From: Paracoccaceae bacterium
GTDB taxonomy: Bacteria; Pseudomonadota; Alphaproteobacteria; Rhodobacterales; Rhodobacteraceae
Assembly: GCA_958296035.1 (NCBI GenBank)
Contig: OY282431.1
Coordinates: 2,278,037 to 2,342,036 of the forward strand
Direction of reading: 5' to 3'
Length of the DNA: 64,000 bases
Positions 18,948 through 28,025 of the stretch are shown in pieces. The stretch's first letter is position 1. Every line of letters begins with the position of its first letter. A program made the position numbers and the translations under genes. Below the pieces are notes generated by a model that saw nothing but the letters and a program-made list of their open reading frames with translations, searched no databases and was not told the DNA's origin.

Positions 18948-20111
18948 TCAATCCACCGACTTCAGCAGTTCGCGTCCAATCAGCATGCGGCGGATTTCCG
19001 AAGTGCCCGCACCGATCTCCATGAGCTTGGCATCGCGAAACAGTCGACCCACAGTTGCCTCGGCCAGATATCCGGCCCCTCCCATGGCTTGCACTGCCTG
19101 ATGTGCCTGCTTCATGGCTGCCTCTGATGCATAGAGCACACAGGCGGCGGCGTCCTGCCGCGTGACCGTACCGTTGTCGCAACACCTTGCCACTTCATAG
19201 AGGTAGGCACGGGCGGTATTCATGGCCGTGTACATGTCGGCCATTTTGGCCTGCATGAGCTGAAACTCTCCGATCGGTCTGCCGAATTGCCTGCGATGCC
19301 TGAGATATGGCATGATCTCGTCCATGCAGGCTGCCATGGTACCGGTGCCAATACCCGACAGCACGACACGTTCGTAGTCCAGGCCCGACATCAGTACCCG
19401 GGCTCCCTCGTTTTCCTCACCAAGCACGTGTTCGAAAGGTACTTCCACGTCTTCAAATACCAGCTCAGCAGTGTTCGAGCCGCGCATGCCAAGTTTGTCA
19501 AGATGTGGTGAAACCGAAAACCCGGCCATGTCGCGTTCGACTATGAATGCTGTTATGCCCCTGGACCCTGCATGGGGAAGAGTCTTGGCATACACGACGA
19601 GAATATCTGCCTCGGGTGCATTCGTAATCCAGAACTTGGTTCCGTTCAGGAGGTAGTAACCATTGCGCCTGGCAGCCGACAGCCGCATGGATACAACATC
19701 CGAACCGGCGCCGGCTTCCGACATGGCCAGTGCTCCGACATGTTCTCCCGACACTAGCCGCGGAAGATAATCAAGCTTCTGTTCCTCGGTTCCGTTCAGG
19801 CGAATCTGGTTGACGCAGAGATTGGAATGGGCCCCGTAGGACAAGGCGACGCTGGCCGAGGCGCGGGCGATTTCCTCGACCACAACGACATGGGCCAAAT
19901 ATCCCATTTCGCTGCCACCGTAAGATTCCTCGACCGTCATTCCGAGCACACCGAGCTCGCCCATTTCTTTCCAGAGCGAGTGTGGGAACCGATTGGAGGC
20001 ATCAATTTCACCCGCCATCGGCTTGATGCGGGCCTGGGCCCAGCGGTGCACGACCTCCCGCAGGGAGTCTACCTCCTCTCCCAGGTCAAAGGTCATGCTG
20101 GCTGTAAACAT
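18948..20111 (-). CDS. liuA: Isovaleryl-CoA dehydrogenase
   Basis: A 387-residue acyl-CoA dehydrogenase that oxidises isovaleryl-CoA to 3-methylcrotonyl-CoA, giving electrons to ETF (etfBA lies at 31.7-33.4 kb). Features are SYGAHSNLCVNQI, AMSEAGAGSDVVSM (FAD/substrate loop), FWITNAPEADILVVYAKT, and the catalytic Glu in GLDYERVVLSGIG, a position specific to isovaleryl-type enzymes. The C-terminal motif is YLAEATVGRLFRDAK...GTSEIRRMLIGREL. It is directly upstream of liuB. Confidence 0.94.
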   Translation of the reverse strand: MFTASMTFDLGEEVDSLREVVHRWAQARIKPMAGEIDASNRFPHSLWKEMGELGVLGMTVEESYGGSEMGYLAHVVVVEEIARASASVALSYGAHSNLCVNQIRLNGTEEQKLDYLPRLVSGEHVGALAMSEAGAGSDVVSMRLSAARRNGYYLLNGTKFWITNAPEADILVVYAKTLPHAGSRGITAFIVERDMAGFSVSPHLDKLGMRGSNTAELVFEDVEVPFEHVLGEENEGARVLMSGLDYERVVLSGIGTGTMAACMDEIMPYLRHRRQFGRPIGEFQLMQAKMADMYTAMNTARAYLYEVARCCDNGTVTRQDAAACVLYASEAAMKQAHQAVQAMGGAGYLAEATVGRLFRDAKLMEIGAGTSEIRRMLIGRELLKSVD

Positions 20112-20198
20112 CAGAACTCACTCGCAGCTTCTCTCCGGTGGCAGCCAGATGGCAAAAACGTGATTCCTGCAGTTATCCGGGTTTGCGCCGCAATACCT

Positions 20199-21407
20199 TC
20201 AGGTCCCTTCGACGCTCCTGATCACCTGCCTGATTATCTCGGCAATCAACTGGCAGTCCGCAACAGAAAACGTTAGCGGCAGTCGCATGTCTAGCAAGGA
20301 TGCCAGGGCACGTCGCGTAACCGGGCAATCCTGCTTGCCGAGATACTGCCAGTGGTCGAATCGCGAGGTGTACCCTTCTGCCGCCTGGTTTCCGAACCAT
20401 TTGAGCTCGACCCCGCGTTCGGCACACCTTTCCACGACCTGATGCATCTTGACGGATGAATAGCCGGGAAGCCGAAACTGGATTGACGAGCCGACAAAGG
20501 ATTCTTCACGACGGCGCGGGATTGTGCGCACTGCGGCAACGTCCTGCAATCCTCTCTCAATGACACGGTAACGAATTCTCCATGCATCGCAGCGGCGACT
20601 CAAATCCTGTAATTGTGGTCGCAGGACCGCAGCCCGCAAATTGTCCATCCGGCCCGAGCAGTTGGGATAGCGGTAGGGAATTTTGGCAAATTCGTCCGCA
20701 TCTGGTGCAGCCAGATGGCGCCCAAACAGCATGTAGCTTCCCGAGAGTATTGTAGCCTTGGCCATCAGGTCGGTGGCATCCGTTGTCAGGAGGCCGCCCT
20801 CTCCTGAGTTGACATGCTTGTAGGTCTGTGTCGAATAGCAGGCCATCAGGCCGTGGTTTCCTGACCACACATCGTTCCAGTGTGCGCCCATTGTGTGGGC
20901 GCAGTCTTCGACTACCAGTACCTGCGACGCCCTGCAGACACTCGTCAGCTGATCCATGTCACAAATGTGCCCGCGCATATGTGAAAGTACAAGAATGCGT
21001 GCCGCTGTAGCCTCGATCTTGCGCTGCAAATCATCAAAGTCGATGATTAGTTCATTTCCACATTCGACCAATACCGGTCGCGCTCCGGCGGCAACAATGG
21101 CTCCCGGTACGGGAGCAAGGGTAAAGGCATTGGAAAGTACGGGTTCTCCCGGTGCCACATCAAGAGCCTTGAGGGCACAGGAGATTGCGTACCCGCCCGA
21201 CGCCACAGCGAGACAGTATTTTCGACCGGCCATCGCCGCGAACTCCTGCTCAAGCAGCGCTGTTTCGGAGAGTTCGCCCTCGGAAATGTTGTAGCGATGC
21301 AATCTCCCGCTTCTCATGATACCTGTCGCCGCTTCAATCGCAGCCTCTGGGATTGGTTCCTGCTGCGTAAAGCTCCCTTCAAATCTGAGCATCAACGGTT
21401 CAACCAT
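20199..21407 (-). CDS. DegT/DnrJ/EryC1-family PLP-dependent aminotransferase
   Basis: About 402 residues of sugar-aminotransferase fold. Recognisable parts are ASGGYAISCALKAL (cofactor phosphate region), VVEDCAHTMGAHWN (Asp to the pyridine N) and STQTYKHVNSGEGG, with the Schiff-base lysine in TYKH. SSIQFRLPGYSS follows in the C-terminal domain. Such enzymes transaminate keto-sugars or related ketones. It is last in the minus-strand run ROK kinase, HAD phosphatase, aminotransferase. The start is uncertain: ATGs at 21440, 21407 and 21392 are in frame, and 21407 has AGGTGAC upstream. The substrate is unknown. Confidence 0.85.
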   Translation of the reverse strand: MVEPLMLRFEGSFTQQEPIPEAAIEAATGIMRSGRLHRYNISEGELSETALLEQEFAAMAGRKYCLAVASGGYAISCALKALDVAPGEPVLSNAFTLAPVPGAIVAAGARPVLVECGNELIIDFDDLQRKIEATAARILVLSHMRGHICDMDQLTSVCRASQVLVVEDCAHTMGAHWNDVWSGNHGLMACYSTQTYKHVNSGEGGLLTTDATDLMAKATILSGSYMLFGRHLAAPDADEFAKIPYRYPNCSGRMDNLRAAVLRPQLQDLSRRCDAWRIRYRVIERGLQDVAAVRTIPRRREESFVGSSIQFRLPGYSSVKMHQVVERCAERGVELKWFGNQAAEGYTSRFDHWQYLGKQDCPVTRRALASLLDMRLPLTFSVADCQLIAEIIRQVIRSVEGT

Positions 21408-21555
21408 GTCACCTGGCATCTTGCACAATTGAACCTTCATTATGACTTCATCGCCGCTGTCGCAAATCGGGTCAATCGCATTCTGGCACTACCGTGCGAG
21501 AAGTGAAAAGCGCTCACTGGTGCTGTGCCTGGCAGATCTGGAAGGGGATCAGTTT

Positions 21556-22242
21556 CTATTTCAACATGGTGGGAGCCATGTCGACCAGCTGGTCGTAGTC
21601 GTAAAGCAATGCATCAGGCTCGAACTGGGTGACAGCTTCTCCCAGCGGACCAAAGGCAACAAGTACAACGCTTGTGTTCGACGCCCTTGCGGTTTGCAAA
21701 TCCACGATGGTATCGCCAACCATGAAGGAGTTCTGCACCGGAACACCAGCCAGACCGGTCGTAAGCTCATACACACGCGGGTCCGGTTTGCGCATTGGAA
21801 ACGTGTCACCGCCGACAATACTGTGAAAGCAATCGAATATACCAAGGCGGTCAAGCAGGTCCAGAGCCAGGTGCTCTGGCTTATTGGTGCAAACGCAAAG
21901 CCTCCAGCCATCGTCGCTCAGCATTTGCAGGGCTTCAACGGCACGAGGATAAAGCGTCGTGTGTTGATCGATGTTTTCGCCGTATTTTTTCAGAAACACC
22001 GGATAGTATTTCTCAGACAGCGCTTGCCGGTCAAGTGTCGCGTCCAGTCGTTCAAATCCGCAAGACAGCATGGCGCGGGCACCCTGGAAGGCAACAAGTT
22101 GATCACTCTCCGGGTCCAGAAGCGGAGTATCATGACCCATGTCGAAGAAACAGGCATTGGTTGCAGCGATCAAATCTTCACTGGTATCGGCAAGTGTTCC
22201 ATCCAGGTCGAACACGACTGCACGTACCTTGGTGCTAGGCAT
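21556..22242 (-). CDS. gph: HAD-family phosphatase (phosphoglycolate phosphatase-like)
   Basis: A 228-residue HAD hydrolase with all motifs: VVFDLDGTLADT (I, nucleophile Asp), CTNKPEHLA (II, Thr), Lys in RKPDPRVYEL (III) and FMVGDTIVDLQTA (IV). The helical cap fits Gph-like enzymes that act on phosphoglycolate or sugar phosphates. AAAGGAA precedes the ATG at 22242. Its place between a ROK kinase and a DegT aminotransferase suggests a sugar-phosphate substrate, but housekeeping phosphoglycolate removal is equally possible. Confidence 0.85.
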   Translation of the reverse strand: MPSTKVRAVVFDLDGTLADTSEDLIAATNACFFDMGHDTPLLDPESDQLVAFQGARAMLSCGFERLDATLDRQALSEKYYPVFLKKYGENIDQHTTLYPRAVEALQMLSDDGWRLCVCTNKPEHLALDLLDRLGIFDCFHSIVGGDTFPMRKPDPRVYELTTGLAGVPVQNSFMVGDTIVDLQTARASNTSVVLVAFGPLGEAVTQFEPDALLYDYDQLVDMAPTMLK

Positions 22243-22323
22243 ACGGATTCCTTTTGTTCCTGCGTTTGCCCGGTTTCCAAAGGGATTAGGAGCCGCGGGC
22301 AAACAGGTTGATGCAAATTCAGA

Positions 22324-23337
22324 CTATAAAGAGGTCCGGTTGAAATTGTCTCCGCGAGGCAGGCGCGCCTTGCCAGCCAGCACCATTTCGTGGGCATAGC
22401 TGGCAGCTCCCACAAACCCAGCCTGGTTGCCAAGCTGGGCCGGGACTGCTTCGAGCGACATGTAGTAGTGTTCCACTCCCATGCGCCTGGCATGGTGAAG
22501 TATCCGATCAACGAACTCCTGTCCCACCGTACTCCACCCGCCACCAAAGGCGACCTTGTCAGGGCCAAAGATCTGGATGACAGATGCGGTCCACATGCCG
22601 AGCCAGTGCGCAGTGTCCTCCATCTTGTCGACGCAAACCCTGTCTCCGGCCCTGGCGCCCTTGATCACATCCTGGACAGAGGGATTCCGCTGTTGTTCGT
22701 GCAGCAGGATGCCGAGGTAGCTGTGTGGATGGGTTTCGGCCAACGCAAGTGCATCCCGATCAAGGGCAAGTGCCGATGCAACTGATTCAATGCACCCCAG
22801 ACATCCGCCCCGACACTTGTATCGCATTTGCTTGTCGACAATGATGTGACCGATGTCGCCGAGGGTGCCGTTGGCAGTGACGGTGATCAGGCCGCCATTG
22901 ATGAAGGACGTGCCAATGCCTGTTCCCAGGGTAACCATGAGGAACTTGTGTGAACCGCGGCCGGCTCCGAACCTGTATTCACCTATGCCGGCAACATCGG
23001 CGTCATTTTCAATCCAGACCGGAAGTCCAAGCTTTTCTTCAACATGGTCGGCGATTGGAAAGCGATTCAATCGCTTCAGATTGCACACGTCGGTCGAGCG
23101 ATGCCGGTCGGTCACGTGACCCGGCACACCTATGCCGACAGCCGTTAACTCACAGCCCAGGACATTCCGCCAGTGGTCGATCGAATTGATGTAGGAATTG
23201 AGCAGCCCTTGAGGCGACTTGTTTACCGGTGTGGGGATGGTTGACCGGGCAACAATCGAACCATCCAGTGCGACTAGTCCAACCTTTGCCGCACTTCCGC
23301 CGATATCAATTCCCACGTTTAGCGGGCCACTAGCCAT
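22324..23337 (-). CDS. ROK-family sugar kinase (glucokinase-like)
   Basis: A 337-residue ROK protein without an N-terminal helix-turn-helix, so a kinase rather than a repressor. The ATP phosphate loop GIDIGGSAAKVGLV is at the N-terminus, ENDADVAGIGEYRFGAG holds the catalytic Asp region, and GTGIGTSFI follows. A zinc site GHIIVD...CRGGCLGCIES (CxxGCxGC) is complete, and FGGGWS is near the end. GAGGAAA precedes the ATG at 23337. It is the first gene of the run with HAD phosphatase and DegT aminotransferase. The sugar specificity cannot be read from sequence. Confidence 0.87.
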   Translation of the reverse strand: MASGPLNVGIDIGGSAAKVGLVALDGSIVARSTIPTPVNKSPQGLLNSYINSIDHWRNVLGCELTAVGIGVPGHVTDRHRSTDVCNLKRLNRFPIADHVEEKLGLPVWIENDADVAGIGEYRFGAGRGSHKFLMVTLGTGIGTSFINGGLITVTANGTLGDIGHIIVDKQMRYKCRGGCLGCIESVASALALDRDALALAETHPHSYLGILLHEQQRNPSVQDVIKGARAGDRVCVDKMEDTAHWLGMWTASVIQIFGPDKVAFGGGWSTVGQEFVDRILHHARRMGVEHYYMSLEAVPAQLGNQAGFVGAASYAHEMVLAGKARLPRGDNFNRTSL

Positions 23338-23793
23338 GTTGTATTTCCTCGGCAAACCTACAGTGGCATCTCTTGGCCGGGGCGCTCAGGAGATGCCTCT
23401 GCAATTCTGACAAATGACGGCCACATCTCGCACGCCCTGGACTATTGCAGGCCAAATTCACAACCAATGCAAGCCGGACAATTGTCATGCAATGCTTGCC
23501 TCCCCGCGACCGAGACCATCAATGCAGGCCATGTGGCGAGATTGCGTTCCTGCCATGACGGGCCTTTGGGGAGGCTTCCAGCTTGACTGAAGGCAGTGCT
23601 CGGCGAAATTCCCGTGAAGTGCAATCCCGGGATCGCTTGATGGAAAGCGGTGTACGATGTGACTGAACAATGGTTGTATATCACGTGAGCCCTGCAATTT
23701 GTGCTCTATGGAATCTCGACACACGAAAATGTCAAACTGCGCGCATTGCTGCTCATGCAAAGTTGCCCGTAATATGGGCACCGCACTTGCGGT
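23338..23793. other. Spacer between methyltransferase and ROK kinase genes
   Basis: About 455 bases; it should carry the promoter of the ROK-HAD-DegT run. Short frames of 80-100 codons show no family features. Confidence 0.35.
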
Positions 23794-24426
23794 TCAGCAC
23801 ACTCGAAACGCTGCGATCTGTCCGCAGCTAATTCTGTCATCAGTTGAAACGCCTTCGTAAATTCGAACGTTTTGATATGTAACACGACAAATTCGGCCCA
23901 ACGCTTCCATCCTTTCAAAGAACGCCGCAAAACCCGATTCCGCAAAATGTTGCGCATTGACACCAATAATGCAGAGTGCGCCGCTTCGAGCAAGACCGAG
24001 ACAGACGGAGAGCGCATTCGGACCAAGATGGCCAAGTGTAAAGGTGCCGGAACTGATCAAGGCTCCATATTGATCTGTCGGGGATGCAATCGGTATTGTC
24101 AAATCGGCCTCGACCAGATGGCGATAGACGTTCTTTCTTCGAGCCATCGACAGCATGTCGGGAGACAAGTCGAAGCCGTCGATCTCCAGATTCCGAGCCG
24201 CGAGCGCTTCACCGACCAATCCGGTTCCACACCCCAGATCAGCTATCGGTACATCTCTCCCATGCGCCAATGCGAGGTAACAGGCTGCGACCTCGCGGTG
24301 ATAGACGTACCCCTTGTTCTCTGCAAGGTCCTTGTCATATCCCGACGCGTGGGTCGCATAAAACCGCCTATGCGCAGCAATTGTCCCAAGCCTGTATGCA
24401 TCTTCCAGTTCCAGTCCGGAATTCAT
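23794..24426 (-). CDS. Class I SAM-dependent methyltransferase
   Basis: A 210-residue Rossmann methyltransferase. SAM-binding motif I is IADLGCGTGLVGEAL (about 60-74) and the acidic loop is IDGFDLSPDML (about 82-92), followed by a motif II/III-like ALISSGTFTLGHLGPNAL. The HASGYDKDLAENKGY N-terminus recalls UbiE/Williams-Beuren-type small-molecule methyltransferases. The ATG at 24426 follows GGGAGTTTGGG. It is a single gene on the minus strand. The acceptor is unknown. Confidence 0.83.
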   Translation of the reverse strand: MNSGLELEDAYRLGTIAAHRRFYATHASGYDKDLAENKGYVYHREVAACYLALAHGRDVPIADLGCGTGLVGEALAARNLEIDGFDLSPDMLSMARRKNVYRHLVEADLTIPIASPTDQYGALISSGTFTLGHLGPNALSVCLGLARSGALCIIGVNAQHFAESGFAAFFERMEALGRICRVTYQNVRIYEGVSTDDRISCGQIAAFRVC

Positions 24427-24785
24427 CCCAAACTCCCGGCAACCTGGCTATACACAATGCGTCGATGGCTGGTCATGCGAGCCATGCATCCTGTGCGAGC
24501 GGCCTCATTGCCCTCGCCGCCCGATGTTTGGCTGCCAGGACCGCTGACCTGACACAGCCCTGCCGCCGGCCAACACCAAACCTGCAACAGTTTTGAAACA
24601 GAAACGACGATGCCTGCCGGATTGCAGGACTCTGAACAACCCGCTCGGCTCTGTGTCCCGGCTATGGCCAGGCTCCATGTCTCCCTCCTGTGGCTCGCCT
24701 GTGTATTTCGGTACATCGGCAATTAAGTCTGCGCTTGCATGCAACATGCAGGTCTCGTCGGTTAGAGAGGAAATGACGATAGATG
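24427..24785. other. Spacer, no gene seen
   Basis: About 360 bases between the lipoprotein and the methyltransferase gene. No coding sequence, repeat or hairpin is convincing. Confidence 0.35.
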
Positions 24786-25361
24786 CTAGAGGCCTGAGAT
24801 AGGACTCTCGTCTGACCTCAGCCAGGTTTCTATGTCTAGTGCCACTTGCCTGCCCAGAGACTGAAGCTGCTGGTCTCCGGTTTGCATCAAGCCGGACCCG
24901 ATGACCGAAGCGGCTGATACGGGCTCCCTGACAATGAGGGTTTTCGGCGGTTCATTTAGAATCTTCTGGGTCGCATCGTCCCAGATAATGACCTCGATGC
25001 CGAGCGTAGAAGCTGGGGATGCAATGAGCGGAATTCCTGGAGCGCTTAGATTGTATGCCGACACGGTGACCGCAATGTGGTAGAATTTGCGGCCCTTGAA
25101 TTTTCCGAAATGTTTGGTCAGGCTGGATTTCAGAGTTGCTTCGACATCATCTATGTCGGCCTCACGCGAGGCCGGCACCCTGGTCGCGTTGTCTGCGAAC
25201 ACGACCGCGAATCCCAGTTTGAATTCACCTAAAGGCGGCACGTCGGCCTCGGGGTCCTGTGACGCTGCGCAACTGACCAACAGGCTGGCAAGCAAGACTG
25301 CCAGAAGACCGGGGAGAATCCTGTAGACTCCCGAGTGAGCCATGGGCCAAGCGCCTAGCAT
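24786..25361 (-). CDS. Hypothetical lipoprotein
   Basis: A 191-residue protein with a lipoprotein signal: a hydrophobic stretch then a lipobox LVSC at about residues 28-31. The mature part has mixed alpha/beta character with no motif I can name. It resembles the small DUF6778-type lipoproteins of Rhodobacterales, a recollection I cannot verify here. GGAGA precedes the ATG at 25361; an ATG at 25343 is the alternative. It diverges from the cytochrome P450 gene with only about 75 bases between the starts, so the two share a promoter region. Confidence 0.65.
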   Translation of the reverse strand: MLGAWPMAHSGVYRILPGLLAVLLASLLVSCAASQDPEADVPPLGEFKLGFAVVFADNATRVPASREADIDDVEATLKSSLTKHFGKFKGRKFYHIAVTVSAYNLSAPGIPLIASPASTLGIEVIIWDDATQKILNEPPKTLIVREPVSAASVIGSGLMQTGDQQLQSLGRQVALDIETWLRSDESPISGL

Positions 25362-25439
25362 GATGGGCGGTCTCCAACACCGTTGTGTACTGGTTTGTTG
25401 GCAAAGCCAAACTGCAGTATCATATAATAGCTATTGCCG

Positions 25440-26801
25440 ATGGTCTATACTTCTTCATCTCCACATCCTGTCCGCGTACGATTGGCAAACGCGCCTCTCG
25501 ACATGTTCGAAGTGGTGCGTGCGGCACGGCGTAACGTGCTCGAGATAATTCCGGAACTTGCCACCCGCCAGCCAATGGTATCTGGCAAGATGTGGAAACG
25601 ATGGCATATGGTCATGGACCCGGCCGGTCTGAAACGAATCCTTCAGGAGAAGCCCACCGCCTATCCCAAGTCTCCGATTACCAAGAATGTTCTGCGTCCC
25701 GGGATCGGGAACAGCATGTTCATAGCCGAGGGACAACATTGGCGCTGGCAGCGACGAGCGGCGGCGCCGGTATTCGCAATCCGCAATATTCGCAGATTAA
25801 GTCCGGTTATGAGCGCCGCGGCCGAGAGAGTAAGCGAGCGTCTAGACAACGCTGTCCAACAACCGGTCGATCTATACGCTGAAATGGTCCGGGCAACCTT
25901 CGAGGTCATCAGCGATGTAACCTTTTCGGGCGGCGCAACCATTGACAGAAATCTTATTCATCGGGCAATCGATGATTATCTGAACAGTACGGCCCAAGTC
26001 TCCGCATTCGATGTTCTTGGACTGCCGGCGTGGGTCCCTCGAGTCGGTAGACTGGTCGCCAGTCGTGCCACCCGTGACATGAAACGGGTTGCGAGTGAGG
26101 CCATTGAAGAACGGCGCAAGAAACCGCCATCTGTTACGCCGGACCTGTTTGATCTTCTGGTTGCAGGTGAGGACCCGTCTACCGGCCGAAAAATGAACGA
26201 CGCGGAGTTGCGCGACAATCTATTGACCTTTATCGTGGCCGGTCACGAGACCACTGCCCTGACCCTGGCCTGGAGTCTCTACCTGCTGGCTTTCGATACC
26301 CATTGGCAAGAATCTGCGCGAGAAGAAGCCGTGGCGGTTCTTGGCAAGCGAGCCGCCAATGCAAGTGACCTCGGGGCACTGTCAAGAAACCGCCAGGTCA
26401 TCGAGGAATCACTTCGCCTCTATCCTCCGGCAGCGTTGCTTCTCCGGGTTGCACTTGAAGCAGACACCATTGGCGGACGCGAAGTGCGACGAGGTGATAC
26501 CATGTTCTTGCCGATATATGCCTTGCACCGGAACCATGTCCTGTGGCAGAACCCTGACATGTTCGACCCCGGGCGCTTCGCCGGGGGACACCGGATCGAC
26601 CGCTACGCCTATCTGCCGTTTGGTGGCGGACCCAGGGTTTGCATCGGGGCAGGTTTTGCCATGCAGGAGGCGACTATAATTCTAGCGACATTGCTGGCGC
26701 GATATCGGTTTCACCTCATGGAAGACCGCCTGCCAAAGCCCGTGCTTGTGCTGACGCTGCGGCCTGCAGGAGGCGTCTGGCTTCACGTATCACCTCTTTA
26801 G
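25440..26801 (+). CDS. Cytochrome P450
   Basis: About 453 residues. The I-helix oxygen-activation motif FIVAGHETTALTL is near residue 265, the K-helix ExxR is in VIEESLRLYPPA, PDMFDPGRF gives the PERF-like region, and the heme-binding loop LPFGGGPRVCIGAGFAM carries the axial Cys near residue 401. There is no N-terminal anchor, so it is a soluble bacterial class I enzyme needing separate ferredoxin and reductase, which are not seen nearby. Sequence style is that of fatty-acid or terpene hydroxylases, but the substrate is not deducible. The start is ATG 25440; a TTG two codons upstream is also possible. Confidence 0.93.
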   Translation: MVYTSSSPHPVRVRLANAPLDMFEVVRAARRNVLEIIPELATRQPMVSGKMWKRWHMVMDPAGLKRILQEKPTAYPKSPITKNVLRPGIGNSMFIAEGQHWRWQRRAAAPVFAIRNIRRLSPVMSAAAERVSERLDNAVQQPVDLYAEMVRATFEVISDVTFSGGATIDRNLIHRAIDDYLNSTAQVSAFDVLGLPAWVPRVGRLVASRATRDMKRVASEAIEERRKKPPSVTPDLFDLLVAGEDPSTGRKMNDAELRDNLLTFIVAGHETTALTLAWSLYLLAFDTHWQESAREEAVAVLGKRAANASDLGALSRNRQVIEESLRLYPPAALLLRVALEADTIGGREVRRGDTMFLPIYALHRNHVLWQNPDMFDPGRFAGGHRIDRYAYLPFGGGPRVCIGAGFAMQEATIILATLLARYRFHLMEDRLPKPVLVLTLRPAGGVWLHVSPL

Positions 26802-26839
26802 ACTTGACCGGACAACGTTGCCGACCTCTTCTTGCGGGC

Positions 26840-27019
26840 ATGAGTGGGATACTGGACATTCACCTACTCGCCCGGCAACTCGCCGTGCCGGAGGAACGCA
26901 TGGAACGCCGGATGGCCGAGCGCGATTCCAGACAGACAACCAGACTTTATGGCTCTTTGCCGGTCATGACCGGCATGATCCTGACATGTCCTGGAATTGC
27001 GGTTGCAATACTGGGTTGA
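26840..27019 (+). CDS. Possible small protein downstream of the P450 gene
   Basis: A 59-codon frame 38 bases after the P450 stop gives a charged N-terminal half (PEERMERRMAERDSRQ) and a hydrophobic C-terminus (MTGMILTCPGIAVAILG). It could be a single-pass small membrane protein. There is no clear ribosome site and no family match, so it may be chance. Confidence 0.2.
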   Translation: MSGILDIHLLARQLAVPEERMERRMAERDSRQTTRLYGSLPVMTGMILTCPGIAVAILG

Positions 27020-27062
27020 GCGCGAAGTTTGGCGACCGCCGATTGGCTAGGGAGTCTCCCCT

Positions 27063-28002
27063 TCAGAACGGCGACGGGCTGCTGTACGATTCCGGTTCCG
27101 GTTGTTCAGGTTCATGCGTCTTTGGAAGTTCGTCACGTTCTTTCTCCAGCTTGCTGGCATAAGCCTGCCACCCCGCCTTCCCCTCCCTGGCCACACTTTC
27201 TCCTTTCAGAGCTGCCCCGAGAGAGGCTCTGCTTTCGGCCATCGCCTTCTCGTGTCTGACGTGCCGGCTCTGAAAACTGTCCAGCTGGAGCTTGAGTTTC
27301 GCTACCTGACTAGCAGCAAATGTGCGCAGCGTCTGCCAGAGCTGCTGGCCCCAGCCAAGGGGGCCGGGATGGAGCGTAGGGTTGTGCGTGTTCCACCAGC
27401 CTTGCTGTTTGACCGTCCAGTGACCTTCCCTCTCCCCCGGCTCCACATGGCCCTCTGCGATGGCGGTCACGCTTGCCTGCAGGGCCGCGTCACGCTGCTG
27501 AAATGCCTTTTCCTGCTTCTTGGGCCAACACTTTCACCGCTAAGGTAAGAGTTCCAGCAAGTACTAGAATAAAACTCACCACTGCAGGAGCTTTCTCACA
27601 CTTACTCCGCAGGGTCACCTGCTGCTGCTTGAGACCGGCAATCTCTTCGTTAAGCTGACCCACGAGCGCCCGGCCCTGATCAAGGATCTCGTTAAGCTTA
27701 CTGTCCAGCTCCGCCTTCCCGGCCCGGCGCTCCTTGATGATCCTGTTCCCGGTCTCCAGTTGCACCTCGGCAGCGGCGATCTCCTGCGGCAGATCCCGTG
27801 AAGCTGCCGCAACGATTGATGAACAGTTGCCGAGAAAGGCTCACTGGCCTCGATGCAGGCCTGTTTGGCAACGCCGCGCACGATCATGGGAAAGAAGGGT
27901 ACAATGGCAGCAGCCGCAATGTCCTGCAACTCCTTGCCCCGCACGGCCGCTTGTGCCGGTCTGCCGTCTTCACTGCAGGTGTCCCACGTCACATGGGACT
28001 GG
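27063..28002 (-). pseudogene. Frameshifted coiled-coil/membrane protein gene downstream of parC
   Basis: Three overlapping minus-strand frames together give what looks like one protein. Segment 1 (about 27992 to 27840) contains GKELQDIAAAAIVPFFPMIV. It continues after a shift near 27840 as SRDLPQEIAAAEVQLETGNR with a coiled coil (KLNEILDQGRALVGQLNEEI) and a membrane helix (VSFILVLAGTLTLAVKV). After a second shift near 27510 it runs on as KKQEKAFQQRDAALQASVTA, a Trp-rich stretch, and a charged Glu/Lys tail ending at 27063. The continuous composition across shifts suggests a decayed or mis-sequenced gene. It would start some 30 bases after the parC stop. I know no family for it. Confidence 0.4.
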
Positions 28003-28025
28003 GCGGTGAAACGCAGGCCAGAAGG

